DNA of 64,000 nucleotides, taken from the NCBI GenBank assembly GCA_913055845.1, contig CAJXKO010000004.1, forward strand, positions 1-64,000. The letters run 5' to 3'. Source of the stretch: an uncultured Bacteroidota bacterium (lineage in GTDB: Bacteria; Bacteroidota; Rhodothermia; Rhodothermales; Salinibacteraceae). The notes beneath the pieces were generated by a model. It worked only from the letters and a program-made list of their open reading frames with translations, made no database searches and was not told the origin of the DNA. This document shows, in pieces, positions 9,055 to 17,752 of this stretch. Position 1 is the first letter of the stretch. Each line of letters begins with the position of its first letter. Both the position numbers and the translations under genes were made by a program.

Positions 9055-10338
9055 ATGCACACGCGCCCTCTTCTCGACTTCGGCGACGCCTGTAGGGCTC
9101 TCTCGACGGGCTTTTTGCTTCTGACGGCCGGACTGGGCTTTCTTTCCCAGACGGCGACAGCACAGACGGGGTTTCCGGGGGCGCCGGACGAGCCTGGAGT
9201 CAACCTGCGGGTGTATCCGCTCGACACGTGGAGCCCACGCGCTGGTGTAGGGATCGGGGCCGGGCTCGTCCTGCATCACCTGGGGCGACGCAACGCACAG
9301 GGACTGCTCACGGCCGCTCCGGCGCGCCACGAGCAGGTGGCAACAGCGGCTTGGGCCAGCGCCAATCCGGCCCGGGCCCGCCGATACGTGCTGGTAGACG
9401 CGCGGGGCCTCCACACCAACCGAGACTGGTTCTACGGACTCGGCCCCGGCGCGGCCGAGGAGGCCCGGCAGTCGATCGAACGCTCGGCCGTGACCATGCG
9501 AATTCGGGGAGGTCAGCACTTTTGGAATCGCCGCCTGGTGGTACAGCCGCACGTGGGCCTTGCGCTGCATCGCGTCGACCGCGTGCCGCGCCCTGACGCT
9601 ATGGCGCTCGATTCACGGTCCCAAGCCCACCTCCAACAGTTGGCAAACACGCGGGTGGGCCCGCTCGACCCCGACCACACTGGGCTGCGGGTAGGCCTTG
9701 CGCTGCAGTATGACACCCGTACGCCCCAAAGCAGCGATCTTCGGCACATGCTCTTGCGGGCGCGATGGATGCGTTCGTTCGGGCTGGGCGCGTCGCTCGT
9801 GCGGTACGACCGGTTAGCCTTAACCGCGCAGGGGACCGTGCCCCTCGGCGGTGCCCATCGAATTCAGGGGCGCGTCTCGTTGGATCGGACGGTGGCGCGG
9901 GGCCGTGCGGCGGTGCCCTACTACCTCCGGCCCACGCTTGGCGGGGGGAACGTGCCGGGCTGGGCGCGGCTCCGCTTTGCAGATTCGGATCGTCTTCTGG
10001 GTCGTCTTCTGTACCGCTTTCCGCTTGCAAAACTCCTCAATGCGATCCGTGTGGGCGGTCATCTGGGCGTGCACGCCGCGAACGTCTACGACGATGTATT
10101 CTCCGACGCGGCCCTCGACCTTTCCTTCGATGAGACGCTCACTCCGGTAAAGGGATCGGTTCCCCTCCGCCCCGCCGCGTCCGTGGGGGTACACCTGGGC
10201 CTGCTGTTTCGCCAGACCCCGTCTCTCGACCTTGCTCTCGGCGTGAGCCCCGAAGGTGTGACGGGGGTGCGGTTTGCACTCACGCACGACTTGCAGGCCC
10301 TCCGGCCGCCCCACCACCGACTACGGTCGTGGTGGTAA
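9055..10338 (+). CDS. Omp85/surface-antigen-like outer-membrane barrel protein
   Basis: This 427-aa exported protein has a signal sequence ending near TATAQTG. The body consists of alternating strands separated by turns, including VGLALQYDTRTPQSSDLRH, a pattern common in the barrel domain of Omp85/BamA-type surface antigens (bacterial surface antigen family). The segment LGGGNVPGWARLRFADSD, then RLLGRLLYRFPL, matches the usual GG..vRGf.....g....l..Eyr.pl region, with the RGF loop motif degraded to PGWARLRF. No POTRA domain is present, so it would be a barrel-only member. It ends HHRLRSWW. It leads a short plus-strand set with the GT2-like and deacetylase genes (42 and 57 base gaps), which suggests an envelope-polysaccharide job. 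Family placement is moderate. Confidence 0.65.
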   Translation: MHTRPLLDFGDACRALSTGFLLLTAGLGFLSQTATAQTGFPGAPDEPGVNLRVYPLDTWSPRAGVGIGAGLVLHHLGRRNAQGLLTAAPARHEQVATAAWASANPARARRYVLVDARGLHTNRDWFYGLGPGAAEEARQSIERSAVTMRIRGGQHFWNRRLVVQPHVGLALHRVDRVPRPDAMALDSRSQAHLQQLANTRVGPLDPDHTGLRVGLALQYDTRTPQSSDLRHMLLRARWMRSFGLGASLVRYDRLALTAQGTVPLGGAHRIQGRVSLDRTVARGRAAVPYYLRPTLGGGNVPGWARLRFADSDRLLGRLLYRFPLAKLLNAIRVGGHLGVHAANVYDDVFSDAALDLSFDETLTPVKGSVPLRPAASVGVHLGLLFRQTPSLDLALGVSPEGVTGVRFALTHDLQALRPPHHRLRSWW

Positions 10339-10380
10339 CTCGCACACGTCCCGTTGTTCTCCAACCTGTTTCCCCACGCC

Positions 10381-11433
10381 GTGCCGTTCCCTGTCCTGGT
10401 CGCCCTCCTGGTCGTCGTGGTCCCCTACGTGGCCTTTACGGCAGTCGCGTCGCTGAGCTTCGTGCAGGCCCGGCGCGAGTCTGGGCCTCCCCCCCCATCT
10501 CCGTGGCCCCACGTCTCCGTGCTTTTGCCCTCTACGGCGGCGTCCTCGGAAGATACGGCCCTTGACGCCAGCGAGTATCCCGCCGACCGCCTCGAACTCC
10601 TGCACCCACACCCTAAACCTGCTGCATCCAGCGGCGACGGGGGAAGGAGTCGACCGGCACGAGCAGACGCCACTGACCGCAAAGAACCAGTCGCGGACCT
10701 CGCGCAGGCTCTGGCGGCCGCCGACGGGGAGATTCTCGTCACCGTCCCCAACGGTGGATCCCAGTCCGCAGCGGGAATCTGCTCAATGGCGAGCCGCTGC
10801 ACCCCTGAAACCCCGGTCGTTGTGGGGCCCACGATCATCGAGCACGACGACCGATTCGTGCCGCGCCTCCATGCGCTGCAGCACCTGGGCCGCCTGGCCG
10901 TAACAGCGGGCGTCATGCGCGCAGGACGGCCCACCCTTCCCGACGACACGAACTGTGCATTCCACGTGGAAACGGTACGCTCCCCCTCGAAACCGGCCCC
11001 CACTCAGGCTTCCCTCGCTTTCAACCCGGACCCCGATGCCGCGGTGTCTCGCCTCCCTGCCCAGTCCTTCGGGGAGTTGTTTCACCGCCAGTCGCGGTGG
11101 TTCCGGCGGGCCTGGACACGATCCGGGGTGGTCCAGGGACAGGCCGTCGGTCTCTGGCTTCTGCACACCCTCTTCCTCATCTGCAGCCTCGTGGCCGTGG
11201 CGGTGCCCGCGTGGCGCCAACCGACCCTCCTCGCTCTCGTAGGCAAAATGGGCGCGGACGTCGTGCTCACCCTCCCCGCCGCCAAACACTACGGGCAGCG
11301 CCCCCTTCTCCGGTCTATCGTACCGAGTGAACTGGCACTCCTCGGGACAATCCCGCTCGCCGGCGTGTGGGCCCTTCTGGATCCGAACGACGCCTCCGAA
11401 CCCAGCGCCCGGAGTGCATCCCGAAATGAGTGA
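10381..11433 (+). CDS. Degenerate GT2-like integral membrane protein
   Basis: The open frame begins at a TTG (10354); I prefer the in-frame GTG at 10381, which places a membrane helix (PFPVLVALLVVVVPYVAFTA) at the N-terminus; 350 aa. After the helix, WPHVSVLLPSTAAS aligns with the PxVSVLVPARNEE start of membrane GT2 enzymes, and ASEYPADRLELL aligns with the LdYPaDrlEvi segment. The C-terminal half has two or three membrane helices and KMGADVVLTLPAAKHYGQ, again GT2-like. The catalytic features are missing: the nucleotide-binding Asp region reads HPHPKPAASSGDGG, and the expected DxD region reads GEILVTVPNGGS. It is probably an inactive or repurposed glycosyltransferase. It lies between an outer-membrane barrel and a polysaccharide deacetylase. 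Homology is inferred by eye. Confidence 0.6.
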   Translation: MPFPVLVALLVVVVPYVAFTAVASLSFVQARRESGPPPPSPWPHVSVLLPSTAASSEDTALDASEYPADRLELLHPHPKPAASSGDGGRSRPARADATDRKEPVADLAQALAAADGEILVTVPNGGSQSAAGICSMASRCTPETPVVVGPTIIEHDDRFVPRLHALQHLGRLAVTAGVMRAGRPTLPDDTNCAFHVETVRSPSKPAPTQASLAFNPDPDAAVSRLPAQSFGELFHRQSRWFRRAWTRSGVVQGQAVGLWLLHTLFLICSLVAVAVPAWRQPTLLALVGKMGADVVLTLPAAKHYGQRPLLRSIVPSELALLGTIPLAGVWALLDPNDASEPSARSASRNE

Positions 11434-11490
11434 GTTTCCGGCACATGCCCTCTGACCAGAGGTCTCCAAACAAATGCCATCACAACCCTG

Positions 11491-12138
11491 ATGCGCCTTC
11501 TCGTTCCCTACCTCGCCACGCATGGCCTCCGTCCGTTTCAGCGTTTCTTCCCGGACATGCTCTGGCGCGTAGACGCACACGCCCAAACGGCATACCTCAC
11601 GTTCGACGACGGCCCGACCGAGGAAATCACCGACGATCTGCTTGATCTGCTTGCCCAGTTCGACGCACAGGCCACCCACTTCCTCGTCGGCCAAAACGCC
11701 GAGAAACTGCCGGATCGCACCCGCGCACTGGTGTCCGCGGGCCACCACATTGGGAACCACACCTACACGCACGTCGACCCCTGGACAGTCTCCGCAAAAC
11801 GGTTGCAGCGGGAGATCACCCGCACGACGCAGTGTCTTCAGGACTTGGCTCACACTTACATTCGGGCCTTTCGGCCACCCTACGGCCATCCCACGGGCCA
11901 TCTCCGACGGTGGTGCGCAGAGCAAAACCAACGAATGGTGATGTGGGATGTGATGCCGGGCGATTACCTGCAAACCGCCACGGCGAGCCGCGTCGCCCGG
12001 TTTGTGATCCGCCATGTGCAACCCGGCTCCGTCATCGTCCTGCACGACAATCCAGTATGTGAGGGCGTCACTCTCCCTGCCCTCACCCGCATCTTGGAGA
12101 CCCTGACCGCGGAGGGCTGGACCTTCGATGCCCTCTAA
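11491..12138 (+). CDS. Polysaccharide deacetylase (NodB homology, CE4)
   Basis: The 215-aa protein carries all five NodB/CE4 motifs. Motif 1 is TFDDGP (residues 37-42, with D39 as likely base and D40 as metal ligand). Motif 2 is GNHTYTH, giving metal ligands H90 and H94. Motif 3 is RPPYGHP. Motif 4 is MWDVMPGDY. Motif 5 is IVLHDN. Members remove N- or O-acetyl groups from glycans such as peptidoglycan, chitin-like polymers or exopolysaccharide; the substrate cannot be read here. There is no obvious signal peptide, though the N-terminus (MRLLVPYLATHGLRPFQRFF) is hydrophobic and could be membrane-associated. It follows the GT2-like gene by 57 bases. Confidence 0.92.
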   Translation: MRLLVPYLATHGLRPFQRFFPDMLWRVDAHAQTAYLTFDDGPTEEITDDLLDLLAQFDAQATHFLVGQNAEKLPDRTRALVSAGHHIGNHTYTHVDPWTVSAKRLQREITRTTQCLQDLAHTYIRAFRPPYGHPTGHLRRWCAEQNQRMVMWDVMPGDYLQTATASRVARFVIRHVQPGSVIVLHDNPVCEGVTLPALTRILETLTAEGWTFDAL

Positions 12139-12170
12139 TGATCCGCCCCCCTCCACGCACTGTCCGGCCG

Positions 12171-12199
12171 CCGGATGCCCCAAGCCGCTGCGCATCCGG
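12171..12199. terminator. Hairpin in the convergent gap between deacetylase and MerR genes
   Basis: CCGGATGC (12171-12178) and GCATCCGG (12192-12199) are perfect 8-bp inverted arms with a 13-base loop, between two converging genes. There is no T-tract, so it may be a bidirectional stem rather than a classical intrinsic terminator. Confidence 0.35.
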
Positions 12200-12272
12200 T
12201 CACGCAACTGATTGCGGTACGTAAAAGGGCGTCGGTCGTAGCCAGCGCCCAGCGCTTGCTGCACGTACTCAG

Positions 12273-12605
12273 TCAGGCCAGCTGGTCCCGAAGATCCACT
12301 AGAAGCGAGCGGAGACGCCGCAGATCGTTCTCCACTTGCTCCCGCACGTTCGCGTCCGCTTCGTCCCGCGCGATGGCTTGGCGCGCCCCTTCGATGGTAT
12401 ATTTTTCATCCTTCAAGAGGTGGCGGATGTGCTGGACGGTTTCGATATCGTCGTCGGTGTAGACTCGCCGTCCCGCCCGGTTCTTTCGGGGACTCAGCAC
12501 CTCGAATTCCTCTTCCCAGTAGCGCAAAACGTGGGGTTCCTGCCCCACCATCTCACTGACCTCTCCAATGGAGTAATAAAGCTTTTCAATTTCGTCTTCA
12601 GGCAT
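12273..12605 (-). CDS. MerR-family transcriptional regulator
   Basis: The ATG at 12605 gives 110 aa starting MPEDEIEKLYYSIGEVSEMV. The winged helix-turn-helix of MerR proteins is clear: YSIGEVSEMVGQEPHVLRYW, then EEEFEVLSPRKNRAGRRVY and TDDDIETVQHIRHLLKDE. The WEEEFxxLxPxxNxxGxRxY pattern is the HspR/MlrA-like small MerR subgroup found in many Bacteroidota. The C-terminus is a coiled-coil dimerisation helix (VENDLRRLRSLLVDLRDQLA) with no metal-binding cysteines, so it is not a metal sensor. It lies about 115 bases downstream of the SbcC gene on the same strand. Its target is unknown. Confidence 0.88.
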   Translation of the reverse strand: MPEDEIEKLYYSIGEVSEMVGQEPHVLRYWEEEFEVLSPRKNRAGRRVYTDDDIETVQHIRHLLKDEKYTIEGARQAIARDEADANVREQVENDLRRLRSLLVDLRDQLA

Positions 12606-12719
12606 GGGCTTAGGTGGACTACGAAAACGAGTTGGGCAGGAACGCTGTGACAACTTACGTCTCAACCCCGGTTCCGTTCAACCCTCCAGGCACTCCTCGC
12701 ACGTAGTCGCCATCGCGAA

Positions 12720-15700
12720 TCACGCGCCTACCAGTTCAAAAGTGGACCCGACCGACGGATCTTTTTCGACCTCAATCCGCACCGGGAATGCGCGTTTGAG
12801 GCGTTCGAGGTGGGTGATAACCAGGATCTTGGCGAAGTCCTCCCGGATGGCCTGGATGGCGTCCACGAGCCGTTCGATGCCGGTCTCATCCTGCGTTCCA
12901 AAGCCTTCGTCAATGACGAGCGTGCGCACTCGGACCCCGGTACGCTCGGCCAGCAGCTGCGCGAGGGCCACGCGCAGGGCAAAGTTCACGCGGAAGCTTT
13001 CGCCACCCGAGTAGGTTTCGTAGGGACGCGGTACGCCATGCTCGTCGGTGATGATGATTTCGAGGGTTTCCTTCGTACCGCCGCTCTTTTTTTCCTTGAG
13101 GGTGTCGAGGCGGACGTGCATGCGGCCATCAGTAAGACGATCGAGGATGGCGTTGGCTCGTTCCTCAATGTCGGGAAGAGTCTCCTCGATAATGAGGGAT
13201 GGTATGCCGTGCTTGCCAAAAGCGGTGCGCAGGTGCTTGTAGCGCTGCCGCTCCGCGGCCGCTTCTTCGCGCGCCTCATTGGCGTCCGATAGGGCCTCCC
13301 GGTTGGCCTCAGCCTGCTCCAGCTTCGCGTCGAGATTGCCGAGACGTTGCTGCAGCTCGTTGAGGGTCGCCTCTTCCGCCTGCACGCGCTCGGAGACGGC
13401 CTCTTGTTCCTCAACAACTTCAGGTTTTGCTTCGAGTGCGTCCTCACACTCCGCCAGTTGATCTTCGAGTTCAGCGCTCTCCTCACGGGCCGTCTGGATG
13501 CGGTCCTCCACGCGTTCTCGTTGCTCCTGCCACTCGTCTCGGTTCTGGCGGGCGTTGGTCAAGGCGTTGTGGCGATCGGGCGCGTCGCTCAGCTCTCGGA
13601 GCCGCGTCCGGACCTCTTGGAAACGGTCGGCATCAAAGTCGACCGCGTCGAGTTCCTCCTGGATCATGGCCATATCGGCGCGGACCTCTTCGGCCACCGT
13701 CTCTTCCTCGAGTGCAGTCTGGAGTGCCTCAATCTTTTCATCGAGGGTCTCTTTCTTGCGGGTGAGATCTTCTCGTCGGTCCGCCGCGTCTTCAATTTCT
13801 CGCAGGCGGTCGGCGTAGCGATCGAACTGGGCAGCACGGGCCTGCAGGGCCTCCAACCGGTCGGGATCGAAGTCCAGGGCAGCCTGCCGCTGCCGACAAG
13901 CCTGCCATCGTCGACGGGCGGACGGTGCGTAGTCCCCCTTTTCAAGCTTCTGCCTAAGGTGGTCTACCTGTTCTCGTTGAGCGGCAAGGGATTCGGTAGT
14001 TTCTTTTAGAGAACGGTACTGCTCGCGCGCCGTCGCCAGGTCCTCATCAACGCTGTCGAGAGCCTCGTACTTTTCGTGTAGGCGGCGATACGTTTGGCGC
14101 AGTTCGGCACGGCCTTCTTTCTGCTCGTCCAGGTGTGACTGCGCCTCGTCGATGGCCGTGTCCAGGTCTTGAATCTTCGCCCGGAGGGTGGTTTCGACCT
14201 CTTGGCGATGGGCATCGGTCAATTCGGTGCCGCAGGTGGGGCAGATGTCGCCCTCAGCGGCCCGAAACTGCTCTAGTTGCTCCTGCGCCCGCTTCCGTTC
14301 GTCGCGCAGGGCCTCGAGTTGGCCCGCCTGTTCTTGCAGGTACTGCGAGAGGGTTTTGCCCCGGTCTTCGACTTCGTTCATGCGTGTTTCCAGCGCCGCC
14401 CGGGTCTCGCGTTTCTCTTGGAGCGCCTCGATGCGGACGTCCAGTTCCTCGATCTGCTCCAGTGCCTCCTCCTCTTCGTTGATGCGCGTCTGTAGAGTCT
14501 CGATCTCGCCCCGCAGTTGCTGTCGCCTGCCCACGATGGTCTCGCGGGCCTCGGCTTGTGCTTCCTCCAACGCGGCCCGACGTTCTTGGAGGTGCTTGTT
14601 GGCCGGCACCCGCTGGCGCGCGGCCTGGGCCTGCCGCACCTGTTGGGCCACTTCGCCCTGCTCGGCCAGGGCCTCCGTACAGTCCTCGATCGTGTCTTCC
14701 AACCCCGACCGTTCCATCCTCAGTCGATCTAGGCGACGTTCGGCCTCGGTACGACGATCCCGGAGGGTGGTCTTCTTATCGTTGAGGCGCTGCTTCAGGG
14801 CTTGGTGCTGCTCGCGTTGCTCTTCGAGTGCGTCGCGTTCCGCCACGAGCGCCTGGTACTCCTCGTACGCGGTCTCGATGGCCGCCTGGTCATCCAGTAG
14901 TTCCTTGGCCTCGCCGATGCGTTCATTCAGGGAATCGATCTCGTCCTGGTGCTCCGCAATGCGATCGTCAAGAGCCGAGAGGGAGTCGCGGAGCGATGCT
15001 GCCTCGCGCGCCTTCGCTTCCAGGGTCGCGCGCTTCTGCGTGAGTGCTTTTTCCTGCTCCCGGAGCGCCGAGAGGGCTTCCCGCTGTTCCTCAATGTCCG
15101 CCCGCACGTCGTCCCGCTCCTCCTCCCACTCCGGCACGTCGGCGAGGGCTTCCTCAAGCCGTTCCACCTCCGCCTCCGCGCGCTGTTGGCGCTCCTTGGC
15201 TGCGCGCCAGTGGTCTCGGGCCTTGTCCTCCAGGGCCTCGTATTTGTGAAGGGTGAGAATGCGGGTCAAAATCTCCTTGCGCTGGCTCGGGCTCTTTTCC
15301 GTAAACTCGTCGGAGCGTCCCTGCAGCAGAAAGGCCGAGTTGATGAACGTGTCGTAGTCGAGGCCCAGGGTGTCGTCGATTGTCGCCTGCGTCTCGCGCT
15401 GCGTGGCCCCCGTGAGGGGCCGGTAGCCGTCGCTCTCCGCGTCCTGGAGTTGAAACTCGAGGTCGGACGAAGTGGTCTTGCCAGTTGCCGAACGGGAAAA
15501 CGAGCGCACCACCCGGTAGCGTGTACCCTCCAGGTCGAAGGTAAACGACACCTGCATGTGCCGCGTCCCGATCCGGATCAGCTCTTCGTCGGGCTTGCGA
15601 CGACCGCTCGACTTGCGTGCCTCCCCCCAGATGGCCCACGTCATGGCGTCGAGCAGGGCCGATTTCCCCTCGCCATTGCCCCCAGAGAGGCACGCCACCT

Positions 15701-15779
15701 CAAAGTGGTCGAACTCCAGCGGTGGAGCCTCAGTGCCGTAACTCAGAAAATTTTGCAGTTCCAGGCGGACGGGGACCAT
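12720..15779 (-). CDS. sbcC: SbcC/Rad50-type exonuclease ATPase subunit
   Basis: This 1019-aa SMC-like ATPase is organised as in SbcC/Rad50. The N-terminal half ATPase has the Walker A GGNGEGKS at residues 33-40. Two long acidic coiled-coil arms flank a zinc hook, CPTC (C513 and C516). The C-terminal half ATPase has the signature YSGGESFRVNFALRVALAQL, then the Walker B RVRTLVIDEGFGTQDE and the H-loop ILVITHLERLK. With SbcD (Mre11) it would resolve hairpins and double-strand ends. No sbcD gene is next to it; upstream is a small hypothetical gene, so the nuclease partner must be elsewhere. The coiled coils are almost entirely Glu, Arg, Asp and Gln, in keeping with a halophile. Confidence 0.92.
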   Translation of the reverse strand: MVPVRLELQNFLSYGTEAPPLEFDHFEVACLSGGNGEGKSALLDAMTWAIWGEARKSSGRRKPDEELIRIGTRHMQVSFTFDLEGTRYRVVRSFSRSATGKTTSSDLEFQLQDAESDGYRPLTGATQRETQATIDDTLGLDYDTFINSAFLLQGRSDEFTEKSPSQRKEILTRILTLHKYEALEDKARDHWRAAKERQQRAEAEVERLEEALADVPEWEEERDDVRADIEEQREALSALREQEKALTQKRATLEAKAREAASLRDSLSALDDRIAEHQDEIDSLNERIGEAKELLDDQAAIETAYEEYQALVAERDALEEQREQHQALKQRLNDKKTTLRDRRTEAERRLDRLRMERSGLEDTIEDCTEALAEQGEVAQQVRQAQAARQRVPANKHLQERRAALEEAQAEARETIVGRRQQLRGEIETLQTRINEEEEALEQIEELDVRIEALQEKRETRAALETRMNEVEDRGKTLSQYLQEQAGQLEALRDERKRAQEQLEQFRAAEGDICPTCGTELTDAHRQEVETTLRAKIQDLDTAIDEAQSHLDEQKEGRAELRQTYRRLHEKYEALDSVDEDLATAREQYRSLKETTESLAAQREQVDHLRQKLEKGDYAPSARRRWQACRQRQAALDFDPDRLEALQARAAQFDRYADRLREIEDAADRREDLTRKKETLDEKIEALQTALEEETVAEEVRADMAMIQEELDAVDFDADRFQEVRTRLRELSDAPDRHNALTNARQNRDEWQEQRERVEDRIQTAREESAELEDQLAECEDALEAKPEVVEEQEAVSERVQAEEATLNELQQRLGNLDAKLEQAEANREALSDANEAREEAAAERQRYKHLRTAFGKHGIPSLIIEETLPDIEERANAILDRLTDGRMHVRLDTLKEKKSGGTKETLEIIITDEHGVPRPYETYSGGESFRVNFALRVALAQLLAERTGVRVRTLVIDEGFGTQDETGIERLVDAIQAIREDFAKILVITHLERLKRAFPVRIEVEKDPSVGSTFELVGA

Positions 15780-15878
15780 GCGTCTAGAAGATCAGCGGCA
15801 AACGGAGATACAGACGACGCCGGAGTGTAGAGAAAAAATTCCGGATGCCACCGCGCTGTTTCTCACCAAGACGGGTCC

Positions 15879-16310
15879 CTACCGAAATTCCACCGGCGTC
15901 ACGATCACGGTCGCGCCCACCACGTCCGTGAGCCCCTGCTCGTCCAGGTGCTCATCGAGGCGGGCCTCCGTGGCGTTCGCAATCTGGGCCCGCTCCGGGG
16001 CACCGATGGCGGTATCCACCGCGGCGAGGCGCGAGCGATCGCCCTCTACGTCCAGACGGGCGTTTACCCGCTGCCGGAGGGCCCCCGGGATTCGTTCCTT
16101 CGCGAGACTGAGGTCCACCGTCACCGAACAGTCGGCCACGCCGGATTCCTCTAGCACCTGCTGCGTAGTGCGCTCGATGGCCTGCCGGAGATCCTCCGCG
16201 AGGCGAGTACGGAGACGGCCGTTATTCTGCACGACGCCGCGGATTGTGTCAATCTCAACGTCGCCGACGATGTGCAAATCAATTGCGATGTCGCTTCCGA
16301 GAAGGGCCAT
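15879..16310 (-). CDS. Hypothetical acidic protein, 143 aa
   Basis: I do not recognise this protein. It starts at an ATG at 16310 (MALLGSDIAIDLHIVGDVEI) and has no signal peptide or membrane helix. Two beta-rich parts (IDLHIVGDVEIDTIRG and SVTVDLSLAKERIP) are separated by a helix (LAEDLRQAIERTTQQVLEES), and it ends VVGATVIVTPVEFR. Composition and third-position GC match the neighbours, which supports it being real. It lies 99 bases before sbcC and about 80 bases after cvpA on the same strand, so it could be in the same transcript. Opposite-strand frames here are short and unlike proteins. Confidence 0.6.
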   Translation of the reverse strand: MALLGSDIAIDLHIVGDVEIDTIRGVVQNNGRLRTRLAEDLRQAIERTTQQVLEESGVADCSVTVDLSLAKERIPGALRQRVNARLDVEGDRSRLAAVDTAIGAPERAQIANATEARLDEHLDEQGLTDVVGATVIVTPVEFR

Positions 16311-16391
16311 GACGGTCTGGAGAGTGAGTCAGAACCACGCGTCGGATGCGCCGCTGACTACTCGTATGGAAGACGCGTCTTTACGTTCTCT

Positions 16392-17057
16392 TCAGAAATG
16401 AACCCCTTCGGACACCCGGCCATTACGCCTTGGTGCTTCTCGGTTGAACGAAGTCAGCGGGCGGGAGCGGGCGGAACCCGAGGCCTCTCGGTCCCCCCCG
16501 GACTCCGAGGACGGAGGGGGCATCGCGTCGACCTCCGAGCGCACCATTCGGCCCAGCTTATCGGCCGCCTCCTTCGCGGCGGGAACCCACGCCTCGGTGG
16601 CCTCGATGGCTCGTGGCAGGAGTTGGGCGATTGGGGTGTAGAAGGCCGACGCTCCCCTCGTTTCTTTACTGGGCAACTGCGCCCCGCTCAGCACGAGAAA
16701 GAGAAGGCTCAGGAGCAGGGCGGCTTTCACGCCCCCCACCGCCCCTCCCATCGTTTGATTCACAATCGACAGGGACAGGGAGTCGAGAACCTGCTCAACG
16801 AGCCGGGCGAGAATCACGACCAACAGGTACACGCCCAGAAAGACGACCGCGAAGCCGGTCAGGGGAATGAGCGACTCGGAAAGCCCCAGGCTCGTCACGA
16901 GGAGCGCCCCCACTGGCGCCATGAACTCGACCGACACCAGCAGGGCCACCACCAGCCCGATCAAGCTTCCGATTTGCCGAACGGCACCGATCATGTAGCC
17001 GCGGATCAGCCCCCCAATCAGGATGACGAGGATAAACCAATCGAGCGCGATCAGCAT
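16392..17057 (-). CDS. cvpA: CvpA-family inner-membrane protein
   Basis: CvpA proteins are small inner-membrane proteins linked to biofilm formation, envelope stress and, historically, colicin V export. The ATG at 17057 gives 221 aa and puts the first helix right at the N-terminus (MLIALDWFILVILIGGLIRG, then YMIGAVRQIGSLIGL), the family norm. An upstream ATG at 17102 adds 15 residues and is possible. Four membrane helices are visible, with the family's conserved GAVGGVKAALLLSLLFLVLS after helix three. The hydrophilic C-terminal tail (about residues 150-221) is Ser- and Glu-rich. No bacteriocin genes are nearby, so no role in bacteriocin production is implied. Confidence 0.85.
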   Translation of the reverse strand: MLIALDWFILVILIGGLIRGYMIGAVRQIGSLIGLVVALLVSVEFMAPVGALLVTSLGLSESLIPLTGFAVVFLGVYLLVVILARLVEQVLDSLSLSIVNQTMGGAVGGVKAALLLSLLFLVLSGAQLPSKETRGASAFYTPIAQLLPRAIEATEAWVPAAKEAADKLGRMVRSEVDAMPPPSSESGGDREASGSARSRPLTSFNREAPRRNGRVSEGVHF

Positions 17058-17208
17058 GACAGCGGCAACGTCGATGAACAAGTGGAGGTGCGGACGTCCC
17101 ATAGGGGTGTAAAGCTTCCGAGTCCCCAGGTTCGCGTACGCATCGCGCCAGTCCGGCGAGGCCCCACCCACGTGAGTGCGCACAAACCGCAGTCCGCCAC
17201 GCCAAGCC

Positions 17209-17688
17209 TCACGAGGATTCCCCGGAGAGGCGGTCCTGCACCATCTCACGCACCCGGTTGCCGTCCGCCCGTCCGCGCAGTTCGTCCATGGCCCGCCCCA
17301 TCACCGGTCCCATGTCGGCCATGGAGGCGGCTCCCACATCGTCGATGATGGCATCCAAACGCTCAGCCAATTCCGCGTCGCTCAGGCGGTCCGGGAGGTA
17401 CGCCTCCAGAACCTCAATTTCCTCTCGCTCTTTTTCGGCCAGGTCCTGGCGCCCTGCCTCCTCGTACTGCTCGATGGAGTCGCGGCGCTGCTTCACCTGC
17501 TTTTGTACGACGGCGAGCTCATCCTGGGGACTGAGAGCCGTCTCAGCCCCGCCCTCTCGCTGCTCAATTTCCTTGTTGGCCAGGGCGGCCCGCAGCGATC
17601 GAAGGGCGCGGCGGCGCACGTCATCCTGGGCCTTCATGGCATCGGTAAGGTCGCGCTTGACACGGTCGAGAATCGAGACATCAGACAT
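17209..17688 (-). CDS. yqeY: GatB/YqeY-domain protein
   Basis: This 159-aa protein matches the free-standing YqeY family, related to the C-terminal tail domain of the amidotransferase subunit GatB. It begins MSDVSILDRVKRDLTDAMKA and has LRSLRAALANKEIEQ, then VVQKQVKQRRDSIEQYEEAG, EIEVLEAYLPDRLSDAEL and a C-terminal GPVMGRAMDELRGRADGNRV motif (the family's MGkvMk.l....grvdg..v). The molecular role is unsettled; tRNA or amidotransferase association is suggested from the domain. It lies just downstream of enzyme I and upstream of cvpA. Confidence 0.92.
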   Translation of the reverse strand: MSDVSILDRVKRDLTDAMKAQDDVRRRALRSLRAALANKEIEQREGGAETALSPQDELAVVQKQVKQRRDSIEQYEEAGRQDLAEKEREEIEVLEAYLPDRLSDAELAERLDAIIDDVGAASMADMGPVMGRAMDELRGRADGNRVREMVQDRLSGESS

Positions 17689-17752
17689 GACGGGAATTGC
17701 ATCGTTTTGTCAAGGAATGACGGCAGTTGTGTACCTCCCCCCTGCCCGGCCG

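Noticed and set aside
16392..17057. Bacteriocin locus because of the CvpA name
   Set aside because: No bacteriocin, immunity or export genes; CvpA is a general membrane protein.
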